A DNA stretch of 64,000 bases from Agreia pratensis (GCF_900177685.1 NZ_FXAY01000001.1:62001-126000); one strand, 5' to 3'. Positions 9,146 through 18,740 are shown, counted from the stretch's first letter. The notes: generated by a model from the letters alone, not told the origin. Translations and numbers: made by a program.

Positions 9146-11110
9146 TCAGCTGCAGTTCCAGAGCACGAAAGAGCCGGATTTCTGACCCACCACCGCGATG
9201 CCGGTACTGAAAGTTCCGAGCCGAGTGCACGATGAGTTCCGCACGGTCTCCTCGACCGGGTCGGTAGCCGGCGCTTCCTCCTTCACAACGAAGAGATGCT
9301 CGGTGCCCGAGGTGATCATGTCCTCGAGTCGCTCCTTCGTGAACACGGGCACCGTTCCCGAATAGCCGCCATCGGTCAGCACGCTGTCTCCGGTCGCATC
9401 GATCACCTGAGCGGCGAGCGCCCACGAGTCCGTGACGAAATCCGGTCGACCGTTCAGCCCGCCGCCCGCCGCGTGCGCCGCCGTCACGAGCGCACCCACC
9501 TTCGGCGAGAGTGTCACCAACCCTCCCCACAGTTGGGGCGGGGAAGGGCGAAATGATGCCGGAGTCGCCTCGGTTCTGACCGGCTTGATTCCCACGTACG
9601 CGTCTCCCCCGGTGCCGTTTCTGGAGGGGTCGAGAACCTGCAACGAGAAGGCAGCCGGGCCGCTCAGGATCAGGGCGGCGACCAAAAGAGGCACCGCGCT
9701 CGCCGCGAGACGATTGCGTCGCGGCACCGCAGCAGAGGGGCGCGACGACGTGCGCCATACGGTTGCCGCGAGCGCAACGCAACATGCACCACAGACGCCC
9801 ACCATGGGCACGGCGAGGACCGCGGGGAGAGCACCCTCGACGGTGAGCAAGACCGACCACCCGGCTTGCACCACCAGAACCAGGCAGACCGCGAGACGTG
9901 TTCTGCGTCTCGGGGCGCGCAGCAGCCGATGCGCCTGCTTCCACCCGACCGCGGCCAGCAAAGCCAGCTGTGTGCCGATGGCCGCGACATATGCCGTGTG
10001 CGGGGTGTGGGCCACCGAGAGAACGACCGCGGCGGTGACCAGCCAGACTGTCACGACCCCCAGCATCGCGAAAGACGCCGACGGAGTGCCGGCGCGACGC
10101 GGCCACCAGTGGATCACCCCGAAGACGATCGCAGCAATCGCAATGGGGTACAGCCAGCCCACCTGCGTGACGTACAGCGGGTCGATCAGCTTCGTCAGAG
10201 ACGCACCGGCAGACGACAGGTCAGAGGGCGCCGCGAAGAAGACGGGTGCCGACATGCCGTGCACACCGGAACCTCCCACCGCGCCCGGGACCGCGTGCGG
10301 CAGCAATCGGTCCACGCCGTTGTAGCCGAAGACCATGGCGAAGGCATTGTTGCTCGTGGAACCGTCGATGTACGGCCGGTCTACCGAAGGAGTGAGCTGC
10401 AGGATGAGCACCCACACGAGCGAGGCCGCGACGGCGGTCGCCGACACGACAGCGGATCTGTAGAGACGCCGCGGCCAGCTGCCCTTCGTCGACAGGAGAC
10501 AGCCGACGACGAAGGCGGGCAGGATGAACCACGCCTGCATCATCTTGGCCTGAAACCCCACGCCCACGAAGAGCGCCGCGATCAGCAGAGGCCACCACCG
10601 TGCAGTCAGCAGAGCACGATGAAAGAACAGGAGGGCCACGGTGAGGGCCATCGTGACGAGGCCGTCCTCCATCGGATGCGCGAACATCGACACGAAGATC
10701 GGGGTGGTTGCGGCCGCGGCTGCGGCCACGAGCCCCGCACCGGGGCCCGCCCAGCGCAGGCCGATCAGGGAGCAGCACCACACGGTGACCAGCCCTTCGA
10801 GAACCTGCGGCAGGGCGAGCGCCGAGGTCGACATTCCGAACAGCCGGATGCTCAGCGCCTGCGGCACCGCGAATCCGCTGAGCTTGTCGAGGGTCACAGT
10901 GGATGCGGGGTCGAACGCGCCGTAGAGCATCGCGTGCCACGATTCAGACATCGATCGCGCAGACGCCTCGTAGAACGACGCATCGCCGCCTTTTGCCAGG
11001 TTCCACGCCATAAGGCACGCAGAGACGACCACGATGACCACGAGTCCGATTCGGTAACGCCGTGGCTGGTACCGCCATCGAGGCAGGATGTCAGAATCGG
11101 ATGAGTGCAC
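9146..11110 (-). CDS. GT39/ArnT-like membrane glycosyltransferase
   Basis: This 654-residue polytopic membrane protein has a short basic N-terminus, a first membrane helix at about 22-38, then the luminal-side stretch KGGDASFYEASARSMS and LDKLSGFAVPQALSIRLFG, as in the dolichyl-phosphate-mannose mannosyltransferase/ArnT superfamily. About ten further hydrophobic helices follow, and the C-terminal soluble part carries LFVVKEEAP. Relatives move a sugar from a polyprenyl-phosphate donor to an exported protein or envelope glycan; donor and acceptor are unknown here. The start is GTG 11110 with a weak ribosome-binding site. It diverges from the AI-2E-family gene at 11262. Confidence 0.82.
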   Translation of the reverse strand: MHSSDSDILPRWRYQPRRYRIGLVVIVVVSACLMAWNLAKGGDASFYEASARSMSESWHAMLYGAFDPASTVTLDKLSGFAVPQALSIRLFGMSTSALALPQVLEGLVTVWCCSLIGLRWAGPGAGLVAAAAAATTPIFVSMFAHPMEDGLVTMALTVALLFFHRALLTARWWPLLIAALFVGVGFQAKMMQAWFILPAFVVGCLLSTKGSWPRRLYRSAVVSATAVAASLVWVLILQLTPSVDRPYIDGSTSNNAFAMVFGYNGVDRLLPHAVPGAVGGSGVHGMSAPVFFAAPSDLSSAGASLTKLIDPLYVTQVGWLYPIAIAAIVFGVIHWWPRRAGTPSASFAMLGVVTVWLVTAAVVLSVAHTPHTAYVAAIGTQLALLAAVGWKQAHRLLRAPRRRTRLAVCLVLVVQAGWSVLLTVEGALPAVLAVPMVGVCGACCVALAATVWRTSSRPSAAVPRRNRLAASAVPLLVAALILSGPAAFSLQVLDPSRNGTGGDAYVGIKPVRTEATPASFRPSPPQLWGGLVTLSPKVGALVTAAHAAGGGLNGRPDFVTDSWALAAQVIDATGDSVLTDGGYSGTVPVFTKERLEDMITSGTEHLFVVKEEAPATDPVEETVRNSSCTRLGTFSTGIAVVGQKSGSFVLWNCS

Positions 11111-11261
11111 GAGCTACAGAGTGGGGCCGGTCGATGAGCGTAGGCTCCGGACTCGCTGTGGCGTGGCTGAGACGATCTGCCAGGATCGGGCGCCTCCCAC
11201 TCGATAGAATTCGGGACACTCCATCAGCGATATCCGACAGCTTCGGGCAGGGCAGGTTTTC

Positions 11262-12314
11262 GTGAAGATCCACAACGCATTCACCCTGGGACTTGTGGGC
11301 ACGCTGGGTGTCGGCGTCGGCATCCTGATTCTCACCTCGATCGAGTCGCTCGCGACGATCCTCACCTACATCGGCGCGGCCATCTTCATCGCCCTCGGCC
11401 TCGATCCGGTGATCTCCTGGCTCGAGAAGAAGAAGCTCCCCCGCTGGCTGTCCATCGTCGTGGTCTTCGTGGCCGTCGCCGGCATCATCGCAGGGCTGGT
11501 CTTCGCCGTCGTTCCGATCATCGTCGACCAGCTCGGCCAGTTGTTCGACATCGTGCCCGTACTCGTCGGCAGAGCCCAACAGGGCACGTGGGTGTCAGAT
11601 CTATCGAATCAGCTCGGCGGCTTCGATGTGCAGGCTGTGATCGATCAAGCCACCAAATATCTGACCGACGTCGGCAACTACTCGATCATCGCCAGCGGCG
11701 CCCTGGCTGTGGGTGCCAGTATCGCGAACGGCGTGTTCGGCACGATCATCGTGCTGATCCTCACCCTGTATTTCACCGCGTCGCTCAACTCGATCAAGCG
11801 GGCCATGTATCGCCTCGTTCCGGCCTCCCGACGCGAACGCTTCGCCGATCTCAGCGAACAGATCACCGACGCCGTCGGTCGCTACGTCGTCGGGCAGCTC
11901 TCGCTCGGCGCGATCAACTTCGTGCTCAGCTACGTGTTCCTATCGATCATCCAGGCCCCGTTCCCCGCCGTGCTCGCGTTCCTCGCCGGCATGCTGTCGC
12001 TCATCCCCCTCGTCGGAACCCTGTCGGGCTCGATCATCATCGCGCTCGTCTGCCTCATCCCCGGATTGGGGTCGCTCCCGACGTTCATCGCGGCAGCCAT
12101 CTACTACCTGATTTACATGCAGGTCGAGGCCTACCTGCTGAGCCCGAACATCATGAACCGCGCCGTCTCCGTTCCTGGCGCGGTCGTCGTGATCGCGGCC
12201 CTCGCCGGCGGCACGCTGCTCGGCATTCTGGGAGCCCTCATCGCGATTCCGGTCGCAGCGTCACTCCTGCTCATCATCAAACAGGTGATCATTCCCATTC
12301 AGAACGAGCGGTGA
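11262..12314 (+). CDS. AI-2E/PerM-family membrane transporter (UPF0118)
   Basis: The 350-residue integral membrane protein shows the family pattern: paired N-terminal helices (about 9-45), a helix at about 62-85, a long extracytoplasmic loop, and a C-terminal block of helices containing ALIAIPVAASLLLIIKQVII. Members have been proposed to export autoinducer-2 or to act as cation/H+ antiporters, so substrate should not be assumed. The start is GTG 11262 with GCAGG upstream. The 150 bases between it and the divergent glycosyltransferase carry no evident gene. The gene ends seven bases before the convergent hydrolase. Confidence 0.85.
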   Translation: MKIHNAFTLGLVGTLGVGVGILILTSIESLATILTYIGAAIFIALGLDPVISWLEKKKLPRWLSIVVVFVAVAGIIAGLVFAVVPIIVDQLGQLFDIVPVLVGRAQQGTWVSDLSNQLGGFDVQAVIDQATKYLTDVGNYSIIASGALAVGASIANGVFGTIIVLILTLYFTASLNSIKRAMYRLVPASRRERFADLSEQITDAVGRYVVGQLSLGAINFVLSYVFLSIIQAPFPAVLAFLAGMLSLIPLVGTLSGSIIIALVCLIPGLGSLPTFIAAAIYYLIYMQVEAYLLSPNIMNRAVSVPGAVVVIAALAGGTLLGILGALIAIPVAASLLLIIKQVIIPIQNER

Positions 12315-12321
12315 CGCAGAC

Positions 12322-13041
12322 TCAGCCTTCGTACGTGTCGGGCAGCGGAAGCACGGCAGGGTTCACCCGGGCCACGATCTCGCTGAGAACCCGGCGCGTC
12401 TGCGATTCGCCGACCCAGAGGTGCTTGCCGCCCTCCACGGCGACCAGTTCGATGTGCGGCATCGCCGCGAACCGAACAGTCGCCTCGGGAGGGCGCAGGT
12501 AGTCGTCGAGTTCGGGGATGAGCGCCACCACGGGCACATCGACGTCATTCCACGCGGCCAATTCCTCCTCGGAGGTTCGGTGCAGGGGCGGCGACAGCAG
12601 GATGACTCCGTCGACAGTGTGCTCGATGCCGTACTTGAGTGCCAGCTCCGTTCCGAAAGACCACCCGACCAGCCAGGGGTGAGGGAGCGCACGCTCGGCG
12701 ACGAACGCCATGGCCGCCTTCACATCCCAGCGTTCCGCGACACCATGGTCGAACACGCCCTCGCTCGTGCCGCGAGGCGACGATGTGCCACGGGTGTTGA
12801 AGCGCAGCACGGCCAAGTCTGCAAGAGCCGGGAGCCGGTTCGCCGCCTTTCGCAGAATGTGCGAGTCCATGAAACCGCCGCCTGTCGGAAGCGGATGGAG
12901 GGTCACGAGGGTAGCGACCGGATCTCCCGATTCCGGAAGCGCCAGTTCTCCCACCAGCTCGAATCCGTCGTCGGTGTGCAGCACGATGTCTTCCCGAATG
13001 GCGGGAAGCACGGTCGTGCTGCGAATGCCTATGGTGCTCAC
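12322..13041 (-). CDS. Alpha/beta hydrolase (dienelactone hydrolase-like)
   Basis: The 239-residue protein (GTG start 13041, MSTIGIRSTTVLPAIREDIV) has an alpha/beta-hydrolase core: LVTLHPLPTGGGFMDS (oxyanion loop), nucleophile elbow VGWSFGTELAL with the Ser, acid region VVALIPELDDYLRPPEA, and a C-terminal GGKHLW with the probable catalytic His. The substrate cannot be inferred. An in-frame ATG farther upstream lies inside the preceding small gene and translates to non-conserved Arg-rich sequence, so it was rejected as the start. The gene begins two bases after the stop of the gene at 13044-13346, implying one transcript. Confidence 0.85.
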   Translation of the reverse strand: MSTIGIRSTTVLPAIREDIVLHTDDGFELVGELALPESGDPVATLVTLHPLPTGGGFMDSHILRKAANRLPALADLAVLRFNTRGTSSPRGTSEGVFDHGVAERWDVKAAMAFVAERALPHPWLVGWSFGTELALKYGIEHTVDGVILLSPPLHRTSEEELAAWNDVDVPVVALIPELDDYLRPPEATVRFAAMPHIELVAVEGGKHLWVGESQTRRVLSEIVARVNPAVLPLPDTYEG

Positions 13042-13043
13042 GT

Positions 13044-13346
13044 TCAGTTTCCGATCTTCCAGCAGTGGCTGTGCCAATGACGCCGTCCGGCGAGATCGCT
13101 CGCCTCGCCCATCAGACCGTCTGCGCGCCACGCGACGATGTGCGCCGTGCCCGCGACAACCGGCAACGAGCATCCGGGGCACACATAGTCTTTGACGGCC
13201 TGCGCGGGCGACACCGATTGCACGTTCCACGAACCGCTGCGGCGATGCTCGATTCGGCGACCGCCGGTGAGGATGCGGCTGAGATCGATCTCGGGTTCGT
13301 CGTCATCGCCGGCCCCACGTCGACGAGGTCGGTTGCTGCGGGGCAT
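13044..13346 (-). CDS. Small conserved actinobacterial zinc-ribbon-like protein
   Basis: The 100-residue cytoplasmic protein has a basic/acidic N-terminus (RPRRRGAGDDDEPE), a middle WNVQSVSPAQAVKDYVCPGC, and a C-terminus with WRADGLMGEASDLAGRRHWH followed by HCW. The CPGC pair together with the His/Cys of HWHSHCW could bind zinc. Homologues in actinobacteria are usually labelled ATP/GTP-binding protein, but no P-loop is visible, so that name is not supported here. It is coupled to the downstream hydrolase. Function unknown. Confidence 0.8.
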   Translation of the reverse strand: MPRSNRPRRRGAGDDDEPEIDLSRILTGGRRIEHRRSGSWNVQSVSPAQAVKDYVCPGCSLPVVAGTAHIVAWRADGLMGEASDLAGRRHWHSHCWKIGN

Positions 13347-13360
13347 ATGTCAATCCTAGG

Positions 13361-14962
13361 TCAGTGCCCCGGGGCGTCTTGGTCGCGTGAGTGGTCGAGG
13401 CCGGCCTCTTCGAGATCGAGCATCTCTTGTGCGCGAGCAAGAGATATCGACGAGTAGCCGCCTCGGTTGCGAGCCGCGACCAGGGCGGCGCGTTCGTGCA
13501 GCAGGATGTCGCGCCTCACGAGTGCGTACTGTTCGTTCGCCGCCGGGCGGTCTCCCAGCTGTCCGGAGAGTTGCTCCCAGGCATAATCGCTTCGCCTCGA
13601 CGATTCGACGCGCACGCGTTCGATGACGGCAGGGTCGAGCACTCCCCCGGCCAGATCTGCCAGCGAAGGGTCATCGAGACGCTCGGAACCCTTGAGGCGG
13701 ATATGGTCGATGAGCTCCGCGAATTCCTCTCGTTGCCGATCTCGGGCAGGGCCCTTCACACCCGCGAGGCGGATCACCGCGGGAAGACTCGCACCCTGCA
13801 CGACGAGCGTCACGATGGCAACGGTGTACGCGATGACCACGAGCTGTTCTCGATACGGGATGGTCTCGGGCAACGACTGAGCGGCAGCGACCGTGACCAC
13901 GCCGCGCATTCCGCTCCACGAGAGCACGACACCCTCCCTCGCGCCGAGAGACTCGGGGTCGGGTTTCCGCTTCGGGAAGCGAGCGACCGCGGTCATCGCC
14001 GCGACCACCGCGAAACGGATGCCTATGAGAACGACAGTGGCGAGCAGTCCGAAGAGAATCGCCTGGGGCAGGTCGAGCCGATGGTGCCGCATCCCTTCGA
14101 CGATCGTCTTCAGCTCAAGTCCCATGAGCAGGAACACACCGTTCTCGAGCAGGAACTGAAAGGTACGCCAGTTCACACGTTCGCTCAGCCGCGCCGGCGC
14201 CGAGAAGCTCGTCGCGCCGAGGTGGCCGGTGATGACCCCCGCCGCCACGACGCTCAGCATGCCGGATGCCCCGATCGTCTCTGCCGGGATGTAGGCGGCG
14301 AACGGCACCACGAAGGAGATCGCCGTGGCGAGCACCGGGTCGGGCACACGCGCCCGCACGAACACGGTGAGATATCCGATCGCGATGCCGAGGCCGACCC
14401 CGAGCACGACGGAGTAGGCGAACGAACCCAGGACCTGCCACGCACTGATCGCCCCCGCCGTCGCCGCGACCGCTGTTCTGAGCAGCACGAGCGCAGAGGC
14501 GTCATTGACGAGACTCTCGCCCTCGAGGACCGCCAGAAGTCGAGGGGGAAGGCCGAGCCGCTTGCCGATCGACGTGGCGGCCACGGCATCCGTCGGGCTG
14601 ATCACCGCACCCAGAGCGATGGCCGACGCCAGATTGAGATCCGGAAAGAGGGTGAACAGCAGGAACCCCGTGCCGAATGCGCTGACGACCACGAGCACGA
14701 CGGCAAGGGCGGAGATGCTGCCGATGTTCGAACGCAGGTCGGCCAGCGGCAGGTTGATCGACGATGCGTACAGAAGCGGGGGTAAGACACCAGAGAGGAT
14801 GACCGCGCTCGCCACGTGCACGGGCGGCACGCCCGGCAGAACCGAGATTCCGATGCCGAGAACGGCGAGGATGAGCGGGGCCGCGACCTTCACCTTCGGT
14901 GCAAGCAGCGACACCGCGACGATGACGACGACGCCGAGAACCGCGATCAGAGCCAACCCCAT
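13361..14962 (-). CDS. CPA1-family Na+/H+ antiporter (NhaP-type)
   Basis: The 533-residue protein has about twelve membrane helices and a cytoplasmic C-terminal tail of roughly 130 residues. The CPA1 core motifs are visible: AVISPTDAVAATSIGKRLGL (the ion-binding Asp in the SPTDAVA motif), LEGESLVNDASALVLLRTA and the pore-proximal WSGMRGVVTVAAA. It exchanges cytoplasmic Na+ or K+ for external protons, helping pH and salt homeostasis. The tail ends DHSRDQDAPGH and contains predicted helical charged segments typical of regulatory tails. It stands alone between the small protein gene and the transglycosylase. Confidence 0.92.
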   Translation of the reverse strand: MGLALIAVLGVVVIVAVSLLAPKVKVAAPLILAVLGIGISVLPGVPPVHVASAVILSGVLPPLLYASSINLPLADLRSNIGSISALAVVLVVVSAFGTGFLLFTLFPDLNLASAIALGAVISPTDAVAATSIGKRLGLPPRLLAVLEGESLVNDASALVLLRTAVAATAGAISAWQVLGSFAYSVVLGVGLGIAIGYLTVFVRARVPDPVLATAISFVVPFAAYIPAETIGASGMLSVVAAGVITGHLGATSFSAPARLSERVNWRTFQFLLENGVFLLMGLELKTIVEGMRHHRLDLPQAILFGLLATVVLIGIRFAVVAAMTAVARFPKRKPDPESLGAREGVVLSWSGMRGVVTVAAAQSLPETIPYREQLVVIAYTVAIVTLVVQGASLPAVIRLAGVKGPARDRQREEFAELIDHIRLKGSERLDDPSLADLAGGVLDPAVIERVRVESSRRSDYAWEQLSGQLGDRPAANEQYALVRRDILLHERAALVAARNRGGYSSISLARAQEMLDLEEAGLDHSRDQDAPGH

Positions 14963-14993
14963 GGGGTCAGCCTATTGAATCAGCGTCGCTGAA

Positions 14994-15749
14994 TCAGTAC
15001 CAGCCAGCACTCTGCGAGTGACCCCATGCACCGCAGGGTGTCTCGTATCGGCCGGTGATGTAGCCGAGCCCCCACGTGATCTGTGTTGCCGGGTTCGTCT
15101 CCCAGTCGGCGCCGGCCGATGCCATCTTGCTGCCGGGCAGCGACTGAGGAATGCCGTAGGCGCCACTGCCCGCGTTGTACGCGTTGTAGCGCCAGCCGGA
15201 CTCTTTCGCCCACAGGGAATACAGGCAGTCGTATTCGGTACTCGGCCATCCGCGGTCGGCCACCATCTGAGCCGCGATGGCCTGAGCGCTTCCCGGGTCA
15301 GGGGCAGCCGCGGGCGGCGCATAGCCTCCGCCGCCTCCACTCTTGCTCGGTGTCTCGGCGGGAGCTGCCGTCGGGGTCGGGGTCGGCGTGGGCTTCGGCG
15401 GCTCGGTCACGGTGAATCCGTCGCGCACGATCGACGCGGCCTGGCTCGACGAGGTGACACTCTGCGACGGCAGGTTCGAGCCTGGCTCGAGAGCAACGGT
15501 GAAGTACTCCGACGCCGCGACTCCGGAGTACGGATCGACGACATTGACGAGAACGGATGCGCCGACCGCTGCGACGCCCAGAAGCTGAAGGGCGAGCCGA
15601 CCAGGCCGAGAGGCGATCCGCGCCTGGCGCGGAGTAACGGGATCGAGAACCCGGATCGGAGCCACGCCGTTCGCTTGTACAGGCACCGAACTCACGCGGG
15701 GCTTCAGAGAGACCCCCGCGGATGCGTCACGTTCTCGATTTCTACCCAC
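14994..15749 (-). CDS. Secreted lytic transglycosylase-like cell-wall hydrolase
   Basis: The 251-residue protein carries a membrane-anchor/signal segment at about 50-68 (LALQLLGVAAVGASVLVNVV), then a stalk ending IVRDGFTVTEPP with a Thr/Pro repeat and a Gly-rich linker, then a C-terminal lysozyme-like domain. The catalytic Glu is in LWAKESGWRYNAYN, followed by GAYGIPQSLPGSKMASAG and WGLGYITGRY, as in actinobacterial lytic transglycosylase/aggregation-promoting-factor domains. It would cleave peptidoglycan glycan strands outside the membrane. The stalk resembles that of the M23 protein at 51450. Confidence 0.87.
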   Translation of the reverse strand: MGRNRERDASAGVSLKPRVSSVPVQANGVAPIRVLDPVTPRQARIASRPGRLALQLLGVAAVGASVLVNVVDPYSGVAASEYFTVALEPGSNLPSQSVTSSSQAASIVRDGFTVTEPPKPTPTPTPTAAPAETPSKSGGGGGYAPPAAAPDPGSAQAIAAQMVADRGWPSTEYDCLYSLWAKESGWRYNAYNAGSGAYGIPQSLPGSKMASAGADWETNPATQITWGLGYITGRYETPCGAWGHSQSAGWY

Positions 15750-15802
15750 GATTATTCGACTTTAGCGAACTTCCGGCCGAATTGCAGGCCGAGGGAAAGA
15801 TC

Positions 15803-16366
15803 TCAGCGCACCGACAGCATCACGTCGATCACGGCGTCGAGCACCAGATCGACCTGAGCTTCGGAGTACCCACGTGTGCGCGAGCGGAACGAAATCTGAC
15901 GCACATCGTCGACCGACACCGGAGTGCCTTCTCTGAAGTACGAGATGAGACTCTCAGCGAAGGCGTCGACGTCGCGCTTGTCGTATCCCAGCTTGAACGG
16001 GCCGCTGCCTCGGAATCGGTGCTTCGCGGGCCTCTCGAGCCGAGTCAGAATCTCCCGGGCTTTGTCTCGTGCCTCGGCGAACCAGGCCTCGTCGCCGACC
16101 GACGACGAGATCTTCTCCCGCTCTCGGGCGGCGAATGCCTCTTCGAGACGTTCGAGAGCGGCATCGACCGCGAGTGTCGAGTATCCCCCCTTCTCGAGCC
16201 CGAATGCCATGTGCCGGATACCTTCGGCCGTGACGATCGTGCCGGTGTCGCCGGGTTCGGCGCTGTACGCGATGCGCGCGGCGGCCAGGAACTTCTCGAC
16301 CTCGTCGATCTTGTAGCCGGGCCTGGAGGAGCGTGCTCGGGGAAACGTTTGACTCACGGTCACCAT
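15803..16366 (-). CDS. DivIVA-domain protein with duplicated module
   Basis: The 187-residue cytoplasmic protein has two DivIVA-like modules. The first (about 12-90) contains GYKIDEVEKFLAAARIAY and KGGYSTLAVDAALERLEEAF; the second (about 115-187) contains GYDKRDVDAFAESLISYF and TRGYSEAQVDLVLDAVIDVM. The GY-x-x-x-[ED]V[ED]-x-F signature matches the membrane-curvature-binding N-terminal region of DivIVA/Wag31, but the long coiled coil of true DivIVA is missing. A role near the cell pole or division site is plausible but inferred. It lies directly downstream of cdsA in the same direction. Confidence 0.83.
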   Translation of the reverse strand: MVTVSQTFPRARSSRPGYKIDEVEKFLAAARIAYSAEPGDTGTIVTAEGIRHMAFGLEKGGYSTLAVDAALERLEEAFAAREREKISSSVGDEAWFAEARDKAREILTRLERPAKHRFRGSGPFKLGYDKRDVDAFAESLISYFREGTPVSVDDVRQISFRSRTRGYSEAQVDLVLDAVIDVMLSVR

Positions 16367-16391
16367 TCTGTCAACACTTACTGGTCGACGC

Positions 16392-17351
16392 CTAAGTGGA
16401 GATGATGAACAGCACGTAGGCCGCCGCGGCGGACGGCAGGATCGAGTCGAGTCGGTCGAGGAATCCGCCGTGGCCAGGCAACCATGTGCTCATGTCCTTG
16501 ATGCCGAGGTCGCGTTTCAGCAGCGACTCGGACAGGTCGCCCGCAGTCGCACTCAGCACCAGGACCGTTCCGAGGATGAGGCCGAACCACCAGGGCCTGT
16601 CGAGCAGGAAGATCGAAAGTAGCACGCTCGACGCGACGCCGAAGATCCACGAGCCGGCGAAACCCTCCCAGGTCTTCTTCGGGCTCACGGTCGGTGCCAT
16701 CGGATGCTTGCCGAAGTTCAGTCCCGTGGCATAGGCACCCACGTCGACAGAGACCACCACGATGAGGAAGGACATCACCCACCACTGGCCGCCATCGTTG
16801 CGCAGAAGAAGGGCTGCGATGCTGCCGAGGAATGTCACGTAGACCTGGATGAACACTCCACCCGACATGTCCAGGGCCACGCTGCGCAGCGACGCACGGT
16901 GCCGGGGTACAGCGAGTTCGGCCAACCTCCAGAGGACCACCAGCAGCACGCCGCCGATCATCGCGATCCACTGCCATTCTTCACCGAAGTAGAACGACAC
17001 GGGCACCACGACGACGGCCGCAAGGACGCTCGGAATCCGAGGTACGTCGCGGCCGGCGTGCCGCAGGGCCGTTGCGAGTTCGAACACGGTGAACGCGACG
17101 AGCACCGTGGCAAAGACGACGAAGATGTCCTTGATGAAGAGCAGGCTGAAGACCATGACGAGTCCCAATGCCAGACCGATGCCGATCGCGCTGACGAGAT
17201 TGCGCCCCGAACGGGCCGTGATCTTGTCATTCGCCCGGTCGAATTGATCGCGGCGCTCACGCACCTTCGCCTCGAACTCGGCGCGGGTCATCCCTGGATG
17301 CTTACGCGCCGGATCTGCTTCGGAGGCGGGAGTGTCGGGATCGTTCGTCAT
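16392..17351 (-). CDS. cdsA: Phosphatidate cytidylyltransferase (CDP-diacylglycerol synthase)
   Basis: Membrane enzyme that makes CDP-diacylglycerol from phosphatidate and CTP, the branch point of phospholipid synthesis. The 319-residue protein has a charged N-terminus of about 50 residues, about eight membrane helices and the family signature near the C-terminus: SLLKRDLGIKDMSTWLPGHG followed by GFLDRLDS. SPKKTWEGFAGSW is also typical. It follows frr by ten bases in the conserved order rpsB-tsf-pyrH-frr-cdsA. Confidence 0.95.
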   Translation of the reverse strand: MTNDPDTPASEADPARKHPGMTRAEFEAKVRERRDQFDRANDKITARSGRNLVSAIGIGLALGLVMVFSLLFIKDIFVVFATVLVAFTVFELATALRHAGRDVPRIPSVLAAVVVVPVSFYFGEEWQWIAMIGGVLLVVLWRLAELAVPRHRASLRSVALDMSGGVFIQVYVTFLGSIAALLLRNDGGQWWVMSFLIVVVSVDVGAYATGLNFGKHPMAPTVSPKKTWEGFAGSWIFGVASSVLLSIFLLDRPWWFGLILGTVLVLSATAGDLSESLLKRDLGIKDMSTWLPGHGGFLDRLDSILPSAAAAYVLFIIST

Positions 17352-17360
17352 AGGGGTCGC

Positions 17361-17915
17361 CTAGATCTCGAGGAGTTCGACTTCCTTGCGCTTCAGCGCG
17401 TCGTCGATGCCATCGACGTGCGACTTCGTGATCTGCTCCAGCTCTTTCTCGGCGCGTGACACCTCGTCGTCGCCGACCTCGCTCTTCAGCGCATCGAGCT
17501 CGTCTTTGGCCTTGCGTCGGATGTTTCGCAGCGACACCTTGCCGTCTTCGGCCTTGGTCCGCACGATCTTCACGTACTCCTTGCGGCGCTCCTCGGTGAG
17601 CTCCGGCAGCGTGACGCGGATGACATTGCCGTCGTTCGACGGGTTGGCGCCGAGGTTGGGAGTGTCGCGGATCGCCTGTTCGATGTCACGCAGCGCACCC
17701 TTGTCGTAGGGGGTGATGAGCATGGTGCGCGCTTCGGGGTTCTGCAGACCGGCCAGCTGGCTGAGCGGCGTGGGGGTGCCGTAGTAGTCGACCAGGATCT
17801 TCTGGAAGAGGCCCGGGTTCGCGCGCCCGGTGCGAATGCTCGAGAAGTCTTCCTTCGTGTTGTCGACGGCCTTCTTCATGCGCTCTGTTGCGCCGGCCAG
17901 TACATCCGCGATCAC
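17361..17915 (-). CDS. frr: Ribosome recycling factor
   Basis: The 184-residue protein has the usual RRF length and sequence: [46 protein letters not shown] and the hinge/tail [11 protein letters not shown]. With EF-G it splits post-termination ribosomes. GAAGGAGTT-like sequence upstream of the ATG at 17915 is a good ribosome-binding site. It lies between pyrH and cdsA in the conserved order. Confidence 0.97.
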   Translation of the reverse strand: MIADVLAGATERMKKAVDNTKEDFSSIRTGRANPGLFQKILVDYYGTPTPLSQLAGLQNPEARTMLITPYDKGALRDIEQAIRDTPNLGANPSNDGNVIRVTLPELTEERRKEYVKIVRTKAEDGKVSLRNIRRKAKDELDALKSEVGDDEVSRAEKELEQITKSHVDGIDDALKRKEVELLEI

Positions 17916-17963
17916 GGCAACTCCTTCTTTTGGTTCTTCAGTAGTTTAGGGCGGCTCGCCCGG

Positions 17964-18689
17964 TCACTCGTGCGACGTGCTGACGAGGGTGCCGATGCGC
18001 TCGCCGAGAAGCGCCCGAGTGACGTTGCCCTGCGGCTCCATGCCGAAAACCATCATCGGCATCTTGTTGTCCATGCACAGGCTGAACGCCGTGGAGTCGA
18101 CGACCTTGAGTTCGCGTTGGAGGGCGTCGAGGTAGGTGAGCCTGTCGATCTTCTTGGCGTCGGGGTTGGTACGCGGATCGGAGTCGTACACGCCGTCGAC
18201 ACCGTTCTTCGCCACCAGGACGACATTTGCTCCGATCTCGAGCGCCCGCTGCGCAGCCACGGTGTCGGTCGAGAAGTAGGGCAGACCCGCTCCGGCTCCG
18301 AAGATGACGACGCGACCCTTCTCGAGGTGGCGCTCTGCCCGCAGCGGAATATACGGCTCGGCGACCTGCGTCATCGAGATAGCCGACTGCACACGTGTGG
18401 CGGCACCTGCCTGCTCGAGGAAATCCTGCAGCGCGAGGGCGTTCATCACTGTGCCCAACATGCCCATGTAATCGGCGCGGCCCCGGTCCATGCCGCGCTG
18501 CGAGAGCTCGGCGCCACGGAAGAAGTTTCCTCCTCCTACGACGATCGCGATCTCTACCTGCTTCGCGGCTGCGGCGATCTCTCTCGCCAATTCGCTGACC
18601 ACATCGGGGTTGACTCCGAGGGAGCCTGCACCGAAGGCCTCACCAGAGAGTTTGAGGAGTACCCGGCGGCGGGGTTCTGGTGAAGTCAT
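17964..18689 (-). CDS. pyrH: UMP kinase
   Basis: Bacterial hexameric UMP kinase of the amino-acid-kinase fold; it phosphorylates UMP to UDP with ATP. The 241-residue reading from ATG 18689 ([20 protein letters not shown]) matches the family length. Landmarks are [31 protein letters not shown] and [20 protein letters not shown]. An in-frame ATG 33 bases upstream adds residues not seen in the family and was not used. Normally it directly follows tsf; here an LCP gene and a terminator separate them. Confidence 0.96.
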   Translation of the reverse strand: MTSPEPRRRVLLKLSGEAFGAGSLGVNPDVVSELAREIAAAAKQVEIAIVVGGGNFFRGAELSQRGMDRGRADYMGMLGTVMNALALQDFLEQAGAATRVQSAISMTQVAEPYIPLRAERHLEKGRVVIFGAGAGLPYFSTDTVAAQRALEIGANVVLVAKNGVDGVYDSDPRTNPDAKKIDRLTYLDALQRELKVVDSTAFSLCMDNKMPMMVFGMEPQGNVTRALLGERIGTLVSTSHE

Positions 18690-18740
18690 CTGTGTGGATC
18701 CCTTTCGATCTCGTCCTGCCAATTTTAGGGGCTGGCAGAC

